Below are positions 58,715 to 64,000 of a stretch of 64,000 bases of DNA, piece by piece (the first letter of the stretch is position 1; the number at the start of each line of letters is the position of its first letter). The notes below the pieces were generated by a model. That model searched no databases. It saw only the letters and a list, made by a program, of their open reading frames with translations, and was not told where the DNA came from. Source of the DNA: Arthrobacter sp. M2012083 (GTDB taxonomy: Bacteria > Actinomycetota > Actinomycetes > Actinomycetales > Micrococcaceae); NCBI RefSeq assembly GCF_000281065.1, contig NZ_AKKK01000066.1, forward strand, positions 1 to 64,000, given 5' to 3'. Both the position numbers and the translations under genes were made by a program.

Positions 58715-59379
58715 GCAACGCCGCAGCGAAGACTTTGCCCTCCACGGTCGGCAGCACTGCACGTGCGCTTCCGGTCCCAGCGGGAAAGCCTGACACTGCC
58801 CGCAAGGCGCGCACTCCTCTATCAGTGGTACGCACTGCACCGGGAAAGCGAAGGACGCCATTCGTGGTCCTGTGCTTCGTGGCGATGGCCGCTGCGCTGC
58901 TGACTGTCCTGGTGCTGAACATCTCCGTGTCCACAGCGCAGTACCAGTTGGTGCAGTTGAAAGCCGAAGCTGCCACGCTGAACAAGGAGAACCAGGACCT
59001 GACGCAGAAGAAGCAGAACTTCGAAGCTCCGCAGAACCTCGCTGCCAAGGCTGCAGAATTGGGAATGGTTGCTTCCACCGTTAAGGGCCAGATCGATCTG
59101 AACACCATGGCTGTGACCGGTAAGGCATCACCGGCGGTTAAGGGAGATAACCCGGGAGCCCTGCTTGCTGCTCCGGCTGTTGAAGGGTTGATTGATGTTG
59201 TTCCATCGGTGACTACCAAGGACCCGTTGGAAAACCGCAAATCGGATGCAACTCAGTCGGCCCCGGCCGCAACGCCCCCGACCCCAGCGGCAATCCCGGC
59301 GTCTCCGGCAGCGAAACCGCCCGTAGAGCTCCACGGGGGATCGGTACCGGCTCCCCAGCAAAAGGCACCAGGGCAGTAG
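58711..59379 (+). CDS. ftsL: FtsL-like division protein
   Basis: 222 residues, bitopic. Cytoplasmic basic N-terminus of about 50 residues, one membrane segment FVVLCFVAMAAALLTVLVLN, then a coiled coil (YQLVQLKAEAATLNKENQDL) and a leucine-zipper-like stretch. The last 80 residues are Pro/Ala/Thr-rich and probably disordered, longer than in E. coli FtsL. Position between rsmH and ftsI fixes the identity. Part of the FtsQLB complex that activates septal FtsW/FtsI. Confidence 0.85.
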   Translation: MSNAAAKTLPSTVGSTARALPVPAGKPDTARKARTPLSVVRTAPGKRRTPFVVLCFVAMAAALLTVLVLNISVSTAQYQLVQLKAEAATLNKENQDLTQKKQNFEAPQNLAAKAAELGMVASTVKGQIDLNTMAVTGKASPAVKGDNPGALLAAPAVEGLIDVVPSVTTKDPLENRKSDATQSAPAATPPTPAAIPASPAAKPPVELHGGSVPAPQQKAPGQ

Positions 59380-59421
59380 ACCGTCAGTCCACCGAAGCAA
59401 GGCCAGCAGCAAGGAATCAAC

Positions 59422-61218
59422 GTGGCAAAGAACCCCGGCACATCGAAAAAAACGAAGACGCCGGCGGCAAGAAAGCGGTTGCGCGTTGGCCTCGGCATCA
59501 TGCTGACCTTGCTCCTGGTGGTGGGCGGCAAGCTGTTCATGGTTCAAGGCCTGGATATGGGCGGGATGGCTGAAGCTGCCTTGGCGAGCCGCCTCACTCC
59601 TCAAGTGCTCCCTGCCGAGCGGGGGCAGATTGTGGATGCGAACGGGACGGTGCTGGCCAGCAGCGTGATCCGGTACAACATCGTGGTGGACCAGACCGTG
59701 AATACGAGCACGGAAACTTTCCACCGCTTCAATGAGAAGACCGAGAAGCTGGATGAGATCACCCGTGATCAGGGGATCTCAGACCTGGCCGGGCTTCTGG
59801 GAGCGGATGAGAGTACTATCCGTGAATCCTTGACCGGAGATAAGCAGTACTTCATGGTGGCAAAGGACGTCAAGCCGGAATTGGAAGACCGGATTTCCAA
59901 GCTTTATATCCCGGGCCTTAGTGCGGAAGGCGTCAGCAAGCGCGTTTATCCCAACGGCAGCGTTGCCGGAGGCGTGGTTGGTTTCCTGAAGGATGGCACC
60001 AACGGGCAAGCGGGCATCGAACAAACCCAGGACGAGATTCTTCGCGGCGTCGAAGGTAAACGTGTCTTTGAGATCGGTGCTGATGGACTCAGGATTCCGG
60101 TGGCAACAGATGAACTCACCCCGGCTGTTGATGGAAGCGACGTTAAGCTGACCCTCAACACGGACATCCAGTATTTTGCGCAGCAGGCAATCCAAAGCCA
60201 AGTCAACAAGATGAATGCCGAGTGGGGTTCCATCATCGTGATCGACACCAAGACAGGCAATCTCATTGCCTTGGCAGATACCAATTCGCCGGACCCCAAT
60301 GACCCCGGGAAGGTTGATGCCAAGGACCGCGGTGTCAGGTCCGTGACGGCCGCCTACGAGCCCGGTTCCGTGCAGAAGATGATCACTGCCGCAGCCGTGA
60401 TCGAGGAGGGGAAGTCATTTCCCTTGGACCACTTCACTACCCCCGCGGCCTACACCATCGATGGGCAGACGTTCACCGATGCATTCGAGCACGGCACTGA
60501 AGAGCGTACCCTCGCCGGTATCCTCGGCTGGTCCATGAACACCGGAACGGTGATGGCGGGCAGCCGGCTCACCAAGGAGCAACGGTACGACTGGCTGAAG
60601 AAATTCGGCATCGGCGAGCAAACGGACATCGGCCTGCCCGCGGAAGCCACAGGCATCCTGGCCAAGCCCGAGCAGTGGGACGACCGCCAGCAGTACACCG
60701 TGCTGTTCGGGCAAGGCGTCTCGCAATCAACACTCCAGACTGTGCGCGCCTTCCAAAGCATTGCCAACGATGGCGTGATGCTCCAGCCCAGGCTGATTGA
60801 CAGCTACATCACTCCGGAGGGCGAGGAGCAAAAGGTTCCGGCCAAGGACTCCCGCCAAGTGGTATCCAAGGAAACAGCCCAGCAGGTCCGGGACATCCTG
60901 GAAAGTGCCGTGACTGAGGGCCAGATCAAGGACGCAGCCATTGACGGCTACCGCGTCGGCGCCAAGACGGGAACGTCCCAAGCCCCCCGCGAGGACGGGT
61001 TGCCGGGATTCGACGGCTTTACAGCCTCGATGGTGGGCATGGCACCGATGGATGACCCCAGGTTCATCGTGGAAGTGGTGCTTCAGCGCCCCAAGGGAAA
61101 CATCTATGGAGTCACGAACGGCCCCGTTTTCCGTTCAGTGATGTCGCAGGTCCTCCGGACCTACAACGTGGCTCCGTCCACCGGAACGCCCGCGCGGTTG
61201 CCCCAGTTCGTCAAGTAA
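59422..61218 (+). CDS. ftsI: Septal penicillin-binding protein FtsI (class B PBP)
   Basis: 598 residues. A cytoplasmic N-terminus, membrane segment VGLGIMLTLLLVVGGKLFMV, the dimerisation domain opening with LPAERGQIVDANGTVLASS, and the transpeptidase domain with SxxK in PGSVQKMITAA, SxN in GWSMNTGTVM and KTG in VGAKTGTSQAPR. No PASTA domains at the C-terminus. Crosslinks septal peptidoglycan and is the target of beta-lactams. GTG start with AAGGA upstream. Same order as Rv2163c (pbpB). Confidence 0.95.
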   Translation: MAKNPGTSKKTKTPAARKRLRVGLGIMLTLLLVVGGKLFMVQGLDMGGMAEAALASRLTPQVLPAERGQIVDANGTVLASSVIRYNIVVDQTVNTSTETFHRFNEKTEKLDEITRDQGISDLAGLLGADESTIRESLTGDKQYFMVAKDVKPELEDRISKLYIPGLSAEGVSKRVYPNGSVAGGVVGFLKDGTNGQAGIEQTQDEILRGVEGKRVFEIGADGLRIPVATDELTPAVDGSDVKLTLNTDIQYFAQQAIQSQVNKMNAEWGSIIVIDTKTGNLIALADTNSPDPNDPGKVDAKDRGVRSVTAAYEPGSVQKMITAAAVIEEGKSFPLDHFTTPAAYTIDGQTFTDAFEHGTEERTLAGILGWSMNTGTVMAGSRLTKEQRYDWLKKFGIGEQTDIGLPAEATGILAKPEQWDDRQQYTVLFGQGVSQSTLQTVRAFQSIANDGVMLQPRLIDSYITPEGEEQKVPAKDSRQVVSKETAQQVRDILESAVTEGQIKDAAIDGYRVGAKTGTSQAPREDGLPGFDGFTASMVGMAPMDDPRFIVEVVLQRPKGNIYGVTNGPVFRSVMSQVLRTYNVAPSTGTPARLPQFVK

Positions 61219-61319
61219 GCTTTTTGGGCGTCTGTTCGGCCAAAAATCGATCCACCACTAACGGCCCGGGCGCCGCTGGCCCCAGGCCGGTCGTTCCACG
61301 AGTACCAACGGAGAACCAC

Positions 61320-62966
61320 GTGTCAGAGCACAACGAGGCAGCTATCAGCGCCACTACGCCGGATGCCGGCCAGTCCGGCTTTCGTCCCGCATCCGTGGCG
61401 GCAGTGCCGTTGGCAGTCATCGCGGACGCACTGGGTGTCGCCGCTCCGGATGCCACCCAGGACAGGGGAGTGACAGGCATTACCCTCAACTCCAGGGCCG
61501 TCGAAGCAGGCGACCTCTATATGGCCTTGCCCGGAGCCTCCCGCCACGGTGCCGACTTCGTTCCGCAGGCAGTCGAGGCTGGCGCGGTTGCGGTGGTGAC
61601 GGACGACGCCGGAGCGCGCCAGCTTGCGCTTGCGGGTGAGCAGCCCGTGCCGGTACTTGTCGTCCAGGAGCCGCGAACCGCCGTCGGGCGCTTGGCAGCA
61701 TTGATCTATCGTAGCCAGCCTGCGGATGCCGGCTTCCCGACGCTGTTCGGCGTCACCGGAACCAATGGGAAGACCACCACCACCTACTTCATCAACTCGT
61801 TGTTGCGCGCCCTGGGTAAGAAGCCCGGACTCATCGGAACCATTGAAATCGTCGCAGGCGGGGAGCCGATCCCCAGCCTCCTGACGACACCGGAATCCAC
61901 CGATGTCCACGCACTGTTGGCCCTGATGCGCGAACGGGGCCTGGACGCGGCATCCATGGAGGTCTCGTCCCATGCCATCTCATTCCACCGCGTGGACGGG
62001 GTGATGTTCGACGTCGCAGGTTTCACCAATCTCACCCAGGACCACCTGGACCTGCATGGCAGCATGGACGAGTATTTCCGAACCAAGGCTGAACTTTTCA
62101 CCTCAGGTAGGGCCAGGCACGCTGTAGTCACGGTGGACGACGACTGGGGACGCAAGCTGGCGGATACCACCGACATCCCGGTCACCACCCTCGCAACCAA
62201 GCCCATCGATGGCGGCAGCGTAAACGCCGACTGGAACGTTGCATCCATCACCGCGCGTGGCCTGGGCTCGGAATTCGAACTCAGGCACGTTGACGGAAGA
62301 AGCCTGCGCGTCCACACCGGACTGCCGGGAGATTTCAACGTGGCAAATGCAGCCCTGGCCATGGTCATGGTCCTGGCATCCGGCGTGGACGAAGAAACCC
62401 TCCAGGCTGCCTTGGATGCGCACGATCCGTTCACTGTCGCAGTGCCCGGACGCATGCAGCTTGTCTCTGCGGAGCCGGCCTCCGTTGTTGATTTTGCCCA
62501 CAATCCGGACGCTTTGTCCCGTGCCCTGCAAGCCGTCCGTTCACCCCTCGAGGGATCCCGCGTGATCGTGGTCTTCGGGGCAACGGGTCAACGCGACCAG
62601 GGTAAGCGGCCCACAATGGGGGCCATCGCCGCCCGGCTCGCCGACATCGTGATCATCAGCGATGACGATCCCCACGACGAGGACGCAGCAGCGATCCGGG
62701 CCGAGGTCCTGCAGGGCGCGCACGCAGCCCGGAACTCCGAAAACCTGAACAGCGAAATCATCGAGTCCTACCCGAGGGATGCAGCCATCAAACTGGCGGT
62801 TGACATGGCAACCAGCAAGGACACTATCCTCATCGCCGGGCGCGGCCACGAGGTGTGGCAAGAGGTCAAGGGAGTGAACCTCGCCCTGGACGACAGGGTC
62901 GAATTGCGGGCCGCCTTGACATCCAAGGGATTCAGCGTTTCAGCGGACCAGCGGATAGAGTCCTAA
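61320..62966 (+). CDS. murE: UDP-N-acetylmuramoyl-tripeptide synthetase MurE, probably L-lysine-adding
   Basis: 548 residues. ATP motif FGVTGTNGKTTTTYFI, UDP-MurNAc binding in LTTPESTDVHALLALM, carbamylated-Lys region DYFRTKAELF-like EYFRTKAELF, and MEVSSHAI. In the specificity loop the DNPR that binds diaminopimelate in E. coli MurE reads DDPH at residues 449-452 (IISDDDPHDED), so the Arg is lost. This fits the L-Lys peptidoglycan of Arthrobacter-type bacteria. GTG at 61320 has CGGAGAA 5 nt upstream; the open frame upstream is ignored. Confidence 0.92.
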   Translation: MSEHNEAAISATTPDAGQSGFRPASVAAVPLAVIADALGVAAPDATQDRGVTGITLNSRAVEAGDLYMALPGASRHGADFVPQAVEAGAVAVVTDDAGARQLALAGEQPVPVLVVQEPRTAVGRLAALIYRSQPADAGFPTLFGVTGTNGKTTTTYFINSLLRALGKKPGLIGTIEIVAGGEPIPSLLTTPESTDVHALLALMRERGLDAASMEVSSHAISFHRVDGVMFDVAGFTNLTQDHLDLHGSMDEYFRTKAELFTSGRARHAVVTVDDDWGRKLADTTDIPVTTLATKPIDGGSVNADWNVASITARGLGSEFELRHVDGRSLRVHTGLPGDFNVANAALAMVMVLASGVDEETLQAALDAHDPFTVAVPGRMQLVSAEPASVVDFAHNPDALSRALQAVRSPLEGSRVIVVFGATGQRDQGKRPTMGAIAARLADIVIISDDDPHDEDAAAIRAEVLQGAHAARNSENLNSEIIESYPRDAAIKLAVDMATSKDTILIAGRGHEVWQEVKGVNLALDDRVELRAALTSKGFSVSADQRIES

Positions 62967-62972
62967 ACCGAG

Positions 62973-64000
62973 ATGATTGCACTTACTGCGGCGGAGATCG
63001 CCGACCTCACCCATGGCCGATTGACCGGAGCTCCGGACGTCGTGCCCACTTCCGTCGTCACTGATTCACGGGAAGCGACGCCCGGATCGCTGTACGTGGC
63101 CAAGCCCGGCGAGCATGCCGATGGTCACGATTTCGTCGACGCCGCTTTTGAACGCGGCGCCGTGATGGTTCTCGGTGAACGCGAAGTGACCGATGCTGAC
63201 GGCCGCCCCTATCCCGGCGTCGTGGTTGACGATGCTGTCCTGGCCATGGGCGCGTTGGCCGCGGAGGCCGTCCGCCGCATCCGTGCTGAGCGTCAGAGCC
63301 GCGGCGAGGACTTTACGGTCATTGGCATCACAGGATCAGCGGGCAAAACCACCACCAAGGACCTCCTTGCCGGTGTGCTGTCCACCGCCGGAGCCACTGT
63401 GGCTCCCCAAGGCTCCTACAACGGCGAGGTGGGCGTCCCGTTGACGGTATTTGCCGCTGACGCCAGCACCCGCTTCCTGGTGATCGAGATGGGCGCCACG
63501 GGCCTGGGCCACATTAAATACCTGGCAGAGATGGTCAAGCCGGACATCGGCGTGGTCCTGGTTGTCGGCACCGCTCACGCCGGCGAGTTCGGCGGTGTGG
63601 AGAACATCGCCAAGACCAAGGGCGAACTCGTGGAAGCCCTTGGCGAGCACGGTACAGCCGTGATCAACCTCGACGATGGCCGGGTTGCTGCCATGCGCGC
63701 CCGGACCAAAGCCAAGGTTCTGGGCTTCACGGCTTCGCCCGCTACCACCGAAGAGGTGGAAGCCCGCAACGTTGTAGTCAACGACCACGGCTACCCTGAG
63801 TTTGATCTGGTGCTTCCCGACGGCGGCCCTTCCGTTGAGGTACGAAGCCGCCTGATCGGTGGCCACCACGTCACCAATCTGTTGGCAGCAGCCGCTGCCG
63901 CGTTCGCCGCCGGCATGCCGGCCGCCGATATCGCCTCCTCGCTTAGCTCCCAGTCGGCGGCCAGCCGCTGGCGGATGGAGCGTACTGAACGTGAAGACGG
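62973..64000 (+). CDS. murF: UDP-MurNAc-tripeptide-D-alanyl-D-alanine ligase MurF, 3' end outside window
   Basis: The frame opens at ATG 62973, 6 nt after murE, and stays open to the window end (342 codons visible). N-terminal domain MIALTAAEIADLTHGRL with VTDSREATPGSLYVAKPGEHADGHDFV; ATP motif VIGITGSAGKTTTKDLLAGVL; EMGATGLGHI and the SYNGEVGVPLTV segment match MurF. Adds D-Ala-D-Ala to the UDP-MurNAc-tripeptide. C-terminal domain is cut off. Confidence 0.95.
   Translation, partial: MIALTAAEIADLTHGRLTGAPDVVPTSVVTDSREATPGSLYVAKPGEHADGHDFVDAAFERGAVMVLGEREVTDADGRPYPGVVVDDAVLAMGALAAEAVRRIRAERQSRGEDFTVIGITGSAGKTTTKDLLAGVLSTAGATVAPQGSYNGEVGVPLTVFAADASTRFLVIEMGATGLGHIKYLAEMVKPDIGVVLVVGTAHAGEFGGVENIAKTKGELVEALGEHGTAVINLDDGRVAAMRARTKAKVLGFTASPATTEEVEARNVVVNDHGYPEFDLVLPDGGPSVEVRSRLIGGHHVTNLLAAAAAAFAAGMPAADIASSLSSQSAASRWRMERTERED

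Overview
This is a stretch of high-GC actinobacterial chromosome. Protein signatures and gene order point to the Micrococcaceae, most likely Arthrobacter or Paenarthrobacter: GTG/TTG starts are frequent, a CTP synthase opens with the SSNSVVQRSNS leader that I associate with that genus, and most genes follow the order of the Mycobacterium tuberculosis segments Rv1691-Rv1713, Rv1826-Rv1830 and Rv2187-Rv2157c. It is almost entirely core genome. I see no phage, transposon, CRISPR array, rRNA, plasmid gene or defence island.

Layout. 1-9731 (+): a TPR-like protein entering from outside, HAD phosphatase, small protein, tlyA, nadK, recN, pyrG, ADP-ribose-type NUDIX hydrolase, xerD. 9757-22303 is an accessory/catabolic block that interrupts the conserved xerD-to-parA/scpAB order: a membrane protein, a second NUDIX hydrolase, a gntR-prpDBC methylcitrate operon, a LuxR-type regulator with a methyltransferase, and a CitA/CitB-type two-component system divergent from a dicarboxylate symporter. 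22557-30482 (+) resumes the core order: parA-like, scpA, scpB, RsuA/RluB-type pseudouridine synthase, tyrA, cmk, plsC-like, der, then tRNA-Pro(GGG). 30832-33313: MarR regulator, MFS exporter, membrane protein. 33430-36500 (+): gcvH, garA, ftsR, DUF151 nuclease, second MerR regulator. 36585-41092: orphan ParA-like ATPase divergent from pyruvate carboxylase. 41175-48783: acyl-CoA synthetase, ROK glucokinase, acidic membrane protein, two tandem esterases, acyltransferase, class II DAHP synthase. 48837-54727: PASTA Ser/Thr kinase, LysM/transglycosylase protein, Rv2175c-like DNA-binding protein, polyprenyl diphosphate synthase, lipoprotein. 54800-64000 (+): dinB, DUF3040 protein, then the division/cell-wall cluster mraZ-rsmH-ftsL-ftsI-murE-murF, with murF running off the end.

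How the genes fit together. The window joins chromosome maintenance (RecN, XerD, ParA, ScpAB), carbon entry (methylcitrate cycle, C4-dicarboxylate uptake, pyruvate carboxylase, GarA control of 2-oxoglutarate flux) and envelope building (dcw cluster, PASTA kinase, LysM protein, acyltransferases, polyprenyl synthase).

The most useful observations are small: MraZ-type boxes with a 10-nt period inside the mraZ promoter; a MurE specificity loop that argues for L-lysine rather than diaminopimelate; a LysM/transglycosylase gene inserted between the PASTA kinase and its expected HTH partner, with an in-frame array of degenerate 9-mers in its leader; five genes whose starts look leaderless; paired palindromes in front of the gntR-prp operon; and an orphan ParA with two hairpins in its leader. 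I found no convincing wholly new multi-gene system.
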